Part shown: piece after piece, positions 33,489 through 41,090 of the stretch
Position numbering within the stretch: position 1 is the stretch's first letter
Layout: each line of letters starts with the position of its first letter
Origin: Saprospiraceae bacterium
GTDB lineage: Bacteria; Bacteroidota; Bacteroidia; Chitinophagales; Saprospiraceae
Assembly (NCBI GenBank): GCA_021739645.1
Contig: JAIPBL010000045.1
Coordinates: 1-51,193 of the forward strand
Direction of reading: 5' to 3'
Length of the DNA: 51,193 nt
Made by a program: the position numbers and the translations under genes
The notes under the pieces: generated by a model
Databases searched by the model: none
What the model saw: the letters and a program-made list of their open reading frames with translations, nothing else
What the model was told of the DNA's origin: nothing

Positions 33489-35123
33489 ATGAAACTGCTG
33501 TCCATCCTGCTACCCATGTTTTTTGGGGGATATTTTTTGGTAAACAACAGCACCACAGCTCCAAAGCGGCTGCCGGTGGAAATTTGCGACAACGGTATTG
33601 ACGACGACGCTGACGGCCTCATTGACCTCAACGATACCACAGACTGCAACTGCCCAGTGGCCCAGCCGCTTTCGCTCATCCCCAACCCCTCCTTTGAAGA
33701 AAAGAACTGTTGCCCACAAGACCGCTCCCAACTGAACTGCGCCAACGACTGGATTCAAGCCTCGGAGCCTACCACCGACTACCTGCACACTTGCGGCTGG
33801 ATGGGCTGGCCTGACCTGCCACCACCCCTACCTTTCCCGGATGGCGAAGCCTGCGTGGGGTTTCGCAATGGCAGGACTGGCGGGAATGGCGGAAACGGCG
33901 GGAACACCGACCCCAATCCCAACTGGAAAGAGTATGCAGGCGCCTGCTTGCTTTCCCCGCTAAAAGCAGGCACGGCTTACCGTTTTGAGTTTTGGGTGGG
34001 TTTCACCAAAGCTTTCAACTCTCCCCCGACCACCTTGGCTTTTTACGGCTCCCCCGACTGCACCAATTTGCCGTTCGGCAACGGAAACAACCAGTTTGGC
34101 TGCCCTACCAATGGCCCCGGCTGGGTGGAACTTGGCGCTCTCCAGATTTTTGGCTCGCTGCAATGGAAACAATATGAAATCAATGTGACGCCCCAACAAG
34201 ATATGTATGCCATGGCCATCGGGCCAAACTGTGTCCCGGACCAACTAGTTGCAAGTACCTACTATTTCTTCGACAACTTGGTGTTGGCCGATGTGCAGCA
34301 GTTCGGGTTCAAGATAACCGCCACTGGCAACCCCTGCGGCAACAGTTTTGCGCTGAACTTGCCCGATCAAGATACTTTGCAATACCAATGGTACAAGGAT
34401 GGCATAGCCCTAGTTGGCGAAACCGAGCCAACCCTTCAAGGCATCGCCGACCAAGAGGGCAAGTACCAGGTGCGGCTTTTGGGGCCAAACAGTTGCAAAA
34501 TCACGCCAGCCTACCAACTGATAATTCCGGTTTATGAAACCTTCGTTGATACGGTCATCTGCCATAAAGAATCGGTGTTTTTCAATGAAACCAAACTCAA
34601 CAAGGCCGGCCAGTACCTTGCAAACCTGAAAACCTGGAACGGCTGCGACAGCATCGTGCACCTCAGCCTGAGCATTTCTGCGGAAGGTGTGGACACCGTG
34701 TTCGCTCAGATATTTGAGTCGGAAACTTATCGGTTGGGCAACAAATCTTACACCCAACAGGGTGAGTACGACGCCATTTTTGCTTCGCAAATCGGTTGCG
34801 ACAGCCTTGTACACCTTGTCCTTGATTTTTACGATGTGTACATCCCCAACGCCATTTCGCCGAACGGCGATGGCATCAACGACGTGTTCACCATTTTTTC
34901 CGGAGCAGATGTGAAGGAAGTGCTCAATCTCGAAGTTTATGACCGTTGGGGTGGCCGGGTGTATGAGCATGGCAACCTCGCTCCCAACGATGTTCAAGCT
35001 GGTTGGGACGGCTCCCACAAAGGCAAACCCGCTTCTCCCGGCGTATTTGTTTGGCAGGTCACCATTGTTTTTCAAGATGGCAAGGAACGGGAGTTGACCG
35101 GCTCAGTAACCCTAATTCGGTAG
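33489..35123 (+). CDS. Secreted protein with T9SS type B (gliding-motility) C-terminal domain
   Basis: 544 aa from the ATG at 33489. Signal peptide MKLLSILLPMFFGGYFLVNN, then ICDNGIDDDADGLIDLNDTT, an acidic Asp/Gly-rich motif typical of Ca-binding surface proteins of this phylum. A jelly-roll-like middle (about 60-280) and an Ig-like region (about 285-370) are followed by short repeated modules (DTVICHKESVFFNETKLNKA). The C-terminus VYIPNAISPNGDGINDVFTI, then LEVYDRWGGRVYE and SPGVFVWQVTI, is the CHU_C/type B sorting domain. It is exported by the type IX system and probably kept at the surface; enzymatic function is not seen. Confidence 0.9.
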   Translation: MKLLSILLPMFFGGYFLVNNSTTAPKRLPVEICDNGIDDDADGLIDLNDTTDCNCPVAQPLSLIPNPSFEEKNCCPQDRSQLNCANDWIQASEPTTDYLHTCGWMGWPDLPPPLPFPDGEACVGFRNGRTGGNGGNGGNTDPNPNWKEYAGACLLSPLKAGTAYRFEFWVGFTKAFNSPPTTLAFYGSPDCTNLPFGNGNNQFGCPTNGPGWVELGALQIFGSLQWKQYEINVTPQQDMYAMAIGPNCVPDQLVASTYYFFDNLVLADVQQFGFKITATGNPCGNSFALNLPDQDTLQYQWYKDGIALVGETEPTLQGIADQEGKYQVRLLGPNSCKITPAYQLIIPVYETFVDTVICHKESVFFNETKLNKAGQYLANLKTWNGCDSIVHLSLSISAEGVDTVFAQIFESETYRLGNKSYTQQGEYDAIFASQIGCDSLVHLVLDFYDVYIPNAISPNGDGINDVFTIFSGADVKEVLNLEVYDRWGGRVYEHGNLAPNDVQAGWDGSHKGKPASPGVFVWQVTIVFQDGKERELTGSVTLIR

Positions 35124-35151
35124 GTAGTTCTATCAACGATTACTGGCTGCC

Positions 35152-35184
35152 AAAAGCTAGCAAGTGCCTAGCTGTTAGCTTTTT
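35152..35184 (+). terminator. Candidate terminator after the T9SS type B protein
   Basis: AAAAGCTAG near 35152-35160 pairs with CTGTTAGCTTTTT ending at about 35184, with an internal partial match. It is followed by an AT-rich tail. Confidence 0.6.
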
Positions 35185-35235
35185 ATAAAAAATAATTAAA
35201 TCTGTAAGAAATTGTTTTTGTATGTCATTTGTATA

Positions 35236-35243
35236 TACCTTTG
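35236..35243 (+). promoter_or_regulatory. -7 promoter element TACCTTTG with -33 TTG
   Basis: Matches TAnnTTTG; a TTG at 35212-35214 lies 21 nt upstream. The next start is at 35450, giving a predicted leader of about 200 nt. Confidence 0.6.
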
Positions 35244-35449
35244 TCGTGTTCTTTGAGAAATTTTCTGCAAGCAAGAGAGATTTATCCGGCAAGGGTCTCT
35301 GTCAGTAGCCCGGTAAGCTAGTTTTCGTAAGTTCCTTTAACTCCGCAAATCGTCTTCCGCTATCTGCCTTTTTTCCCCATTTTTGTTCGTTCCTAAATAT
35401 TTACTGCTTCAGGAGTTGCTCTGATTTTTAACTTTAATCATTTTTTGCA
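35244..35449 (+). promoter_or_regulatory. Long 5' leader of the RRM protein gene
   Basis: About 200 nt without a gene between the promoter and the RRM ATG. CCGGCAAGGGTC and GCCCGG (near 35288-35313) and AGAGA/TCTCT can pair. Such long leaders are common in cold-shock or autoregulated RNA-binding protein genes; regulatory function here is inference. Confidence 0.4.
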
Positions 35450-35863
35450 ATGAACATTTTCGTAGCAAAACTGAACTTTGACACACAGGAAGATTACCTG
35501 CGTGAAGTGTTCGAAGAGTATGGCGAAGTCACTTCGGCTTCTGTCATCACAGACAAATTCACTGGCAAATCGAAGGGCTATGCCTTCGTGGAAATGCCAA
35601 ACGACGAGGAAGCAGAGAAGGCAATTGCGGAACTGAACGACAGCGAAATCGACGGACGTACCATCGTAGTTAAGAAAGCTGAACCACGTGAAGCACGTAG
35701 CGGCGGCGGCGGTCGCGGCGGTGGAGGTTACGGCGGCGGCGGTCGCGGCGGTGGAGGTTACGGCGGCGGCGGCGGTCGCGGCGGTGGAGGTTACGGCGGC
35801 GGCGGCGGTCGCGGCGGCGGAGACCGTGGCGGCTACGGCGGCGGCGGCGGAGACCGTTGGTAA
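35450..35863 (+). CDS. RRM RNA-binding protein with glycine-rich tail
   Basis: 137 aa. Residues 1 to about 80 are one RNA recognition motif with RNP2 (IFVAKL, 3-8) and RNP1 (KGYAFVEM, about 43-50). The tail from about residue 84 consists of GGGG, GR and GYGGGG repeats, with R/Y-rich RGG-type boxes. Similar proteins are small cold-inducible RNA chaperones in cyanobacteria and Bacteroidota. The tail is encoded by about four imperfect 30-bp DNA repeats (35698-35850), which could vary in number. A textbook terminator follows. Confidence 0.95.
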   Translation: MNIFVAKLNFDTQEDYLREVFEEYGEVTSASVITDKFTGKSKGYAFVEMPNDEEAEKAIAELNDSEIDGRTIVVKKAEPREARSGGGGRGGGGYGGGGRGGGGYGGGGGRGGGGYGGGGGRGGGDRGGYGGGGGDRW

Positions 35864-35896
35864 TCTGCTTGCTTTTGCAACCAAGATACTCGTAAA

Positions 35897-35928
35897 AAAA
35901 AGCCCTGGAGTTCGCTCCAGGGCTTTTT
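35897..35928. terminator. Rho-independent terminator with UUCG tetraloop
   Basis: AAAAAGCCCTGGAG (35897-35910), loop TTCG, CTCCAGGGCTTTTT (35915-35928). It sits between the RRM gene and the convergent DUF3089 gene and is symmetrical enough to work both ways. Confidence 0.95.
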
Positions 35929-35980
35929 CATTGGGAAAATTTGGTCGATAAGTCATTGCCAATGGCCTATTTCTCAGCAC

Positions 35981-36982
35981 TCATTTCCAAAACAAATCCA
36001 CCCGGTGCTGGGCGTTCTTTCGGAGGTTGATATAGAACAAGTTGTAATCAGCGATGTGGTAATTTTTTCTTCGGAAAAAAAAGCTGCCCGGAAACTTCGG
36101 TTTATGTACCCAAAGCACGCCATTTTGTTCCTGCGCATCGGCCCGCTGGGGCAGTATCTTCTCAAAATTCCGGGCGATCATTCCTTCATTCAAGGATTTT
36201 GGGGCGGGCAAGCCGTCCATCCGCCACGACAGGGGGTTCGTGACAGCAATGCTATCTCCTATCAATGCATCTTCAGGCATATACCCGTACTTGAAGCTCC
36301 TCCAAGCGCAAAAACAGCCCGTCTGTTCGGGGTTTTCGCAGGGCGGAATACTGGCGAACTCGTTTTTTAAGATGGGCCATCCGACAAGATAGGCCACCAC
36401 CAGTTTGTTGCCCAACGGCTTTCTATCGAAAAACTCCTTCATCAATCGCATTGCGTGAAGTGTACCCTGACTATGGGCGGCAATGATGATGGGCCTTCCT
36501 TGATTGTAGTTTTTTAGATAAAATTCAAAGGCCGCCTTAACGTCTTTGTAGGCAATGTCTAGCGCCTGCTTGGCAGAAGCTTTGTCTTCCGTAAAAAAAC
36601 TGCGGTAGTGTGCCTGTCGGTACCTTGGCGCATAGACCTTTCCCGACCCGTTAAAGGCACTCGCTTGGTACAGAATGGTGGATTCATCCACCTCATTGTT
36701 CAGCTTGTTATCATCCAAATCACCGTTCCAGTCTTTCACCTTGAAATTGAGCAAAATCGTGGGGTGTAAAAAGAAAATATCCACCTGCGAAGTGGCTTGA
36801 AGGTTGGGGAAATCGGGGTTAGGGGTTCGGTCGGCAGGGTCAGACAGGTCGGGCAGCGCCGCCCAAGATGGATTTTTTGAATAGTCGGGTGCAGCCGGAA
36901 CGGATTTTGTTAGAAAGGGCTGAACCGGGGCACAGGAATAGAGCAACAACATCCACACACCAAGCAAAAAAGGGTTTTTCAT
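35981..36982 (-). CDS. DUF3089-type alpha/beta-hydrolase lipoprotein
   Basis: 333 aa. Lipoprotein signal MKNPFLLGVWMLLLYSCAP with the lipobox LYSC. The body matches the DUF3089 family: DIFFLHPTILLNFKVKDWNG, YAPRYRQAHYRSF, and the nucleophile elbow AAHSQGT. It is probably a membrane-anchored esterase-like enzyme of unknown substrate. A -7 element TACATTTG lies at 36999-37006 on the coding strand, 16 nt before the ATG. Confidence 0.85.
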   Translation of the reverse strand: MKNPFLLGVWMLLLYSCAPVQPFLTKSVPAAPDYSKNPSWAALPDLSDPADRTPNPDFPNLQATSQVDIFFLHPTILLNFKVKDWNGDLDDNKLNNEVDESTILYQASAFNGSGKVYAPRYRQAHYRSFFTEDKASAKQALDIAYKDVKAAFEFYLKNYNQGRPIIIAAHSQGTLHAMRLMKEFFDRKPLGNKLVVAYLVGWPILKNEFASIPPCENPEQTGCFCAWRSFKYGYMPEDALIGDSIAVTNPLSWRMDGLPAPKSLNEGMIARNFEKILPQRADAQEQNGVLWVHKPKFPGSFFFRRKNYHIADYNLFYINLRKNAQHRVDLFWK

Positions 36983-36998
36983 ACTATATTGTTTTTGG

Positions 36999-37006
36999 CA
37001 AATGTA
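36999..37006 (-). promoter_or_regulatory. -7 promoter element TACATTTG (minus strand)
   Basis: Reverse complement of CAAATGTA; matches TAnnTTTG 16 nt before the ATG at 36982. Confidence 0.6.
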
Positions 37007-37180
37007 AGTTTTAAACCAAAATAAACGGTTTGCTATCTTCTAATCAGCGATAATCCAGCTGCTTTGCCAATTGAACTTCGAAATAAAATACGCTGATTGC
37101 CTCATCCACCAAAACGTTATGAAAAAAAACGCTCCAAATAGTTTCAATAGCCGAATGTTGAATCATAACTTGGTTAGCAG

Positions 37181-37188
37181 TATTTTTG
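37181..37188 (+). promoter_or_regulatory. -7 promoter element TATTTTTG with -33 TTG
   Basis: Matches TAnnTTTG 39 nt before the ATG at 37228; a TTG at 37158-37160 lies 20 nt upstream, a good Bacteroidota promoter spacing. Confidence 0.65.
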
Positions 37189-37227
37189 CGCCTCAAATAA
37201 CTTTTCATACAAAAAATCCATCATAAA

Positions 37228-38541
37228 ATGAATATCGCAGTAGTTGGAACAGGATATGTTGGCCTTGTCACAGGCACTTGTTTTGCTGAGACTGGCAACA
37301 CGGTAATTTGTGTTGACATTGATGAAAACAAAGTCAAGCAAATGCAAAATGGGAAAATCCCCATTTATGAGCCGGGCCTCGACATCATCTTCGACCGCAA
37401 CACCAAACAGGGCCGTTTGACTTTCACCACCGACCTTGCCGCAGGCATCAAAGATGCCGAAGTTATTTTCCTTGCGCTACCCACGCCACCAGGCGAAGAT
37501 GGGTCTGCCGACCTCAAATACATTTTGGGCGTTGCGAAGGATCTCTCCAAAATCATCACAGACTACAAAGTCATCATTGATAAAAGCACAGTGCCAGTTG
37601 GGACAGCTGAGAAGGTGCACGCGCTTTTGGCAGAAGGCCTCAGCACCGACCTTTTCGATGTGGTTTCCAACCCTGAATTTCTTCGGGAAGGCGTAGCCGT
37701 GGAAGATTTCATGAAGCCGGACCGGGTGGTTATCGGCACGGAATCAGATAAGGCTCGCAAAGTGATGAAGCAGTTGTACGAGCCGTTTGTTCGCCAGGGC
37801 AATCCTATCTACTTTATGGACGAGCGTTCTGCTGAAATGACCAAGTACGCCGCCAATTCTTATCTCGCCACCCGTATTTCTTTTATGAATGAGATAGCCA
37901 ACCTCTGTGAGAAATTGGGAGCAAATGTGGACGCCGTTCGGGTAGGCATGGGCAGTGACAGCCGCATCGGCAAACGCTTTCTCTTCCCCGGCGTCGGCTA
38001 CGGTGGGTCTTGTTTCCCAAAAGACGTTCAAGCTTTGGCAAAAACTGCTGAAGAAAACGGCTATAATTTCAAGATTTTGGAAGCGGTAATGGGTGTGAAC
38101 ACATTGCAAAAGCACCGGCTTACCGAGAAAATTAAGGCGTATTTCAACAATGACCTAAAAGGCAAAACCATTGCGCTTTGGGGGTTGGCCTTCAAGCCAA
38201 ATACCGATGATATCCGGGAGGCGCCAGCGCTTTACCTGATCAACGACCTCCTTGCCGCTGGCGCTACGGTGAAAGCTTTTGACCCAGAGGCCATGAACAA
38301 TGTAAAAGCCGAATACAATGGTCAAGTGACCATGGCCGCCGACCAGTACGAAGCACTCATTGGTGCCGATGCACTGGCTATCGTGACAGAATGGAGCGTC
38401 TTCCGCACGCCTAGCTACGAGGTCATGAAACAATTGCTGAAAAAACCCGTGATTTTTGATGGCCGCAACCTCTACGACGTAGAAGCCATGCAGGACAAGG
38501 GCTTTTATTATGACAGCATTGGCCGCAATACGGTAAAATAA
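37228..38541 (+). CDS. ugd: UDP-glucose 6-dehydrogenase
   Basis: 437 aa. Oxidises UDP-glucose to UDP-glucuronate with NAD for polysaccharide synthesis. Seen: the N-terminal NAD loop MNIAVVGTGYVGLVTGTCFA, STVPVGTA, NPEFLREGVAVEDF, and the catalytic Cys in VGYGGSCFPKD near residue 261, with the C-terminal UDP-binding domain GLAFKPNTDDIREAP. Length and motif order are standard. A monocistronic unit with its own promoter and terminator. UDP-mannuronate dehydrogenase or related enzymes are less likely because of the motif spacing. Confidence 0.93.
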   Translation: MNIAVVGTGYVGLVTGTCFAETGNTVICVDIDENKVKQMQNGKIPIYEPGLDIIFDRNTKQGRLTFTTDLAAGIKDAEVIFLALPTPPGEDGSADLKYILGVAKDLSKIITDYKVIIDKSTVPVGTAEKVHALLAEGLSTDLFDVVSNPEFLREGVAVEDFMKPDRVVIGTESDKARKVMKQLYEPFVRQGNPIYFMDERSAEMTKYAANSYLATRISFMNEIANLCEKLGANVDAVRVGMGSDSRIGKRFLFPGVGYGGSCFPKDVQALAKTAEENGYNFKILEAVMGVNTLQKHRLTEKIKAYFNNDLKGKTIALWGLAFKPNTDDIREAPALYLINDLLAAGATVKAFDPEAMNNVKAEYNGQVTMAADQYEALIGADALAIVTEWSVFRTPSYEVMKQLLKKPVIFDGRNLYDVEAMQDKGFYYDSIGRNTVK

Positions 38542-38575
38542 ATTCACCCCCAAGTGGGGATGCCTGTAATAAAAG

Positions 38576-38630
38576 AGCCTCTTGTGTAAATTTGAGCATT
38601 CTCACAACTCAAACACACAAGAGGCTTTTT
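38576..38630. terminator. Bidirectional rho-independent terminator
   Basis: AGCCTCTTGTGT (38576-38587) pairs with ACACAAGAGGCT (38615-38626), followed by TTTTTG; inner TTTGAG and CTCAAA also pair. Located between convergent ugd and the MORN-caspase gene. Confidence 0.85.
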
Positions 38631-38708
38631 GTTTTAAGCATTCTTCAAAATGGGCCAGCCATCAAACTTGAACACCTCCGCCTCCATCTCTTACTTCGCT
38701 AGTCATAA

Positions 38709-40214
38709 CTACCTCACCACTCCCACCGGGAGATTCCCGTCATATTTCCCAGTCAAAACAGGCGTTTGCGCCCCAGCCGTATAACGGCTAACTTTCAAGT
38801 TCACATAATCGAAAAGCTCTTGGATGGAAACAATCTTGTCGTGGTCGGCATCCGCCTCGCCTTTCAAGCCTTTTATCAAAAAATGGCTAAAAACGCCTGA
38901 CCTGAGACCCGAATCTTCCAGCGAAACCTCTGCCCCTTTCGACGACATGAACAGCGCTGTACCGCTTTCGCAATTCTCAAAAGCCTTGTAGTATTTGTTC
39001 AGCATATCGCCGATGGACGGCGCTTTCGCAGCCAGCATCTCCGGCACAAATTCACCTCCAACGAGTGAACCAGAGTGGCAGGCGTCGCCAAGAACCAGTT
39101 TTTGCCGGGCATGGCTTTGTTCCAAAATATGCCGGATTTCAGCATGCTCCAGTCGGTGACTGTACCCATCGAAATCCACCGGAACAAAGGCGCCTTCAAT
39201 GCCGTGGCCCGAGAAGTAAAACAGCACCACATCGTTTTTGTCTGCCTGAAGAAAAATGCTGCGCATGGCTTCCAGCAGGTTGTCACGAGTAGCATTGTCG
39301 TCAACCAGCACCCGCACCTGTTCGTCGGGCAGGGCGCCGCCCTCGGGGCTTTTCAGGAAAGCGTAAAACTGGTAGGCATCATCATCGGTGTATCGAAGGG
39401 CAGGCATGTGTTCATAGCTGGCCACACCTGCCACCACCGCCCAAACCTTCACTTGTGGGTCGAATGCGGGGGCGTTCTCGGTTGTTTTTGAGATAGCATC
39501 TGGCTCGTTCAAAGGAGGGTCGGCAGGCTCCTGAGCGGTGGGGCGGCGAGCCTTGCCGTCCACCCATTCGCCGGGGTTTGCGCTGCCATTTTCATCAAAA
39601 AAAATACCGTCGCCGTGCTTTTGATTGTCTGACCATTGCCCCACATACCTAGCGCCACTTTTATAAAACATGGTGCCTTTTCCGTTGAATCTCCCCTCCC
39701 GAAACCGGCCCTCATATCGGTCGCCCGTGTGGAAGGCATAGCTACCAAGGCCCTCTTGTTTGTTGGCTTGCCAATCGCCGTCATAAACATCGCCATTGGC
39801 ATAGTGCATGATGCCCTTGCCATGGAATTGGCTCCGCTGGAACTGTCCAAAGTATTCGTGGCCTTCATTGTAAATGAACTTGCCCTCGCCCTGTTGCCAG
39901 TTGTCTTCCCAGTGGCCGATGTACTTGTTGCCATTGGCACAATAGAGAATGCCCTTTCCGTTGGGTTTGCCATATTGGAAGTCCCCCATGTATTTGTTGC
40001 CGTTTGGGTAAACATACGTGCCGTAACCATCCGAGCAGTTGCCGTTTACGCAACCATCAACTGGGGGTTGATGAGGGTTGATAAGGGTTGATGAAGTTGA
40101 TAGGCGCCTATCAACTTCATCAACCCTTATCAATTTTGAATTGTCGGCCGAGGCCGGAATTGTAAAAAGGAGGGCGAACCCTGTCATCACTGCCCATTGC
40201 ATTAGATTCCGCAT
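38709..40214 (-). CDS. Secreted MORN-repeat caspase-family (C14) protein
   Basis: 501 aa from the ATG at 40214 (longer frame to 40253 rejected because MRNLMQWAVMTGFALLFTIP is a signal peptide). Domain order: signal; a linker whose residues about 28-46 (IRVDEVDRRLSTSSTLIN) are encoded by a perfect palindrome; about seven MORN repeats (GYGTYVYPNGNKYMGDF-type, residues about 55-225); then a caspase domain with VLFYFSGHG (His) and LVLGDACHSGS (Cys). Both catalytic residues are intact, unlike the caspase-like protein at 23.5 kb. MORN repeats often bind lipid or protein. A signal-peptide metacaspase-like protease of the envelope is inferred. A variant -7 (TAACTTCG) lies at 40286-40293 on the coding strand. 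Confidence 0.88.
   Translation of the reverse strand: MRNLMQWAVMTGFALLFTIPASADNSKLIRVDEVDRRLSTSSTLINPHQPPVDGCVNGNCSDGYGTYVYPNGNKYMGDFQYGKPNGKGILYCANGNKYIGHWEDNWQQGEGKFIYNEGHEYFGQFQRSQFHGKGIMHYANGDVYDGDWQANKQEGLGSYAFHTGDRYEGRFREGRFNGKGTMFYKSGARYVGQWSDNQKHGDGIFFDENGSANPGEWVDGKARRPTAQEPADPPLNEPDAISKTTENAPAFDPQVKVWAVVAGVASYEHMPALRYTDDDAYQFYAFLKSPEGGALPDEQVRVLVDDNATRDNLLEAMRSIFLQADKNDVVLFYFSGHGIEGAFVPVDFDGYSHRLEHAEIRHILEQSHARQKLVLGDACHSGSLVGGEFVPEMLAAKAPSIGDMLNKYYKAFENCESGTALFMSSKGAEVSLEDSGLRSGVFSHFLIKGLKGEADADHDKIVSIQELFDYVNLKVSRYTAGAQTPVLTGKYDGNLPVGVVR
40067..40135. repeat. Perfect 56-bp palindrome inside the MORN-caspase gene
   Basis: 40078-40105 and 40106-40133 are exact reverse complements with no loop, built from GGTTGAT-type units; a further GGTTGATGAG unit lies at 40067-40077. 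Because the block is palindromic, the same peptide (IRVDEVDRRLSTSSTLIN) is encoded on both strands. The unit vocabulary is shared with the block at 29314-29392. Confidence 0.95.
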
Positions 40215-40519
40215 TATTCCGGGTTTTACTTTTGAAAGAAAAAATATTTGCAAGCAAGTAGCAGTGTTGCATCGGGTGATGTTAACGAAGTTAGGAAATC
40301 GTAAAAAAGGAAATTTGAACGGCTGGGGCGGATAGCTGGAAGCTAGTTTTGCGGTTTGGTGTTACTCAAACGCAAAGCCCTGCACCACTTATTTTATGAT
40401 AAAATCTTTTACGAGAAAAAAATCACCCATGCGGGTTTTGCCTTCAAGTCCTTGCTTTGGAAATGAATGGCTATTTTTGCCCCACAACAAAAATATTCTT
40501 CATCAAAAATTCAGAATCA
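40215..40519. other. Divergent intergenic region
   Basis: About 300 nt between the MORN-caspase and DUF4920 genes. It holds the variant -7 TAACTTCG (40286-40293, minus strand) and the -7 TATTTTTG (40472-40479, plus strand). An inverted pair GATAGCTGGAAGCTA and other short palindromes near 40330 are weak. Otherwise nothing was recognised. Confidence 0.4.
40472..40479 (+). promoter_or_regulatory. -7 promoter element TATTTTTG
   Basis: Matches TAnnTTTG; a TTG at 40452-40454 lies 17 nt upstream. It lies within the longer open frame from 40457, which supports the ATG at 40520 as start. Confidence 0.6.
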
Positions 40520-41017
40520 ATGGTTAAAAAATTCTTATTCCTGAGCATCTTGTCCACGTTTCTGTGGGCATGCGGCGGCAACCAGCCCGCAGACACCACT
40601 GCGCAAACCGGCCAGCCACAAACCTTCGGCGAGGCTATTACCACTGATGGCGCTGTTTCAATGGCGGAAATGGTCGCCAAACTGCAAGGTCTAGACTCCG
40701 TGCAGGTGAAAGTGAAGGGCAAAGTCGAGTCCGTTTGCCAAACCAAAGGCTGCTGGGTCAACCTACACGACGACCAAGCTGGTGACGTTTTCGTCAAGTT
40801 TAAAGATTATGGCTTTTTCCTCCCAAAGGACATCGCTGGCCGTGAGGTCGTGATGGATGGGTATGCTTTCCGGGAGACTACCTCGGTGGAAGACCTCAAG
40901 CACTATGCCGAGGACGAAGGCAAAACAAAGGAAGAAATCGATGCTATCACCCAGCCGAAAGAGGAACTTAAGTTCATGGCAAGCGGTGTGGTGTTGCTGC
41001 CGGAAGATAAGAAATGA
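40520..41017 (+). CDS. DUF4920 lipoprotein
   Basis: 165 aa. Lipoprotein signal MVKKFLFLSILSTFLWACGG. The conserved core QVKVKGKVESVCQTKGCWVN, then FVKFKDYGFFLPKDIAGREV and VVMDGYAF, matches DUF4920, a small OB-fold-like family of unknown function with a Cys pair (CQTKGC) suggestive of metal or redox binding. Its stop codon (41015-41017) lies in a repeat that reaches to the cyclase ATG, so the two genes may be co-transcribed. Confidence 0.85.
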   Translation: MVKKFLFLSILSTFLWACGGNQPADTTAQTGQPQTFGEAITTDGAVSMAEMVAKLQGLDSVQVKVKGKVESVCQTKGCWVNLHDDQAGDVFVKFKDYGFFLPKDIAGREVVMDGYAFRETTSVEDLKHYAEDEGKTKEEIDAITQPKEELKFMASGVVLLPEDKK

Positions 41018-41090
41018 GTTTCGAGTTTTGAGTTTTGAGTTTCGAGTGCTTGCTCGGCAACTCAAAACTCAAAACCACCAACTCAAAACT
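41015..41090. repeat. 7-bp repeat hairpin joining two genes
   Basis: Left arm from 41016: GAGTTTC, GAGTTTT, GAGTTTT, GAGTTTC, GAGT, beginning in the TGA stop codon. Right arm 41060-41090: ACTCAAA, ACTCAAA, ACCACCA, ACTCAAA, ACT, ending at the ATG (41091). Confidence 0.9.

Noticed and set aside
35698-35850. Possible CRISPR or minisatellite at the G-rich tail
   Set aside because: Units are contiguous and translate into regular RGG/GYGG repeats; there are no spacers.
35688-35951. Alanine/valine-rich open frame and the complementary minus-strand frame over the glycine-rich tail
   Set aside because: Both are shadows of the GGC/GGT repeats of the RRM protein in other frames.
40857-41090. Longer N-terminus for the adenylate cyclase
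   Set aside because: It overlaps the DUF4920 gene and reads through the repeat hairpin; the signal peptide begins at 41091.
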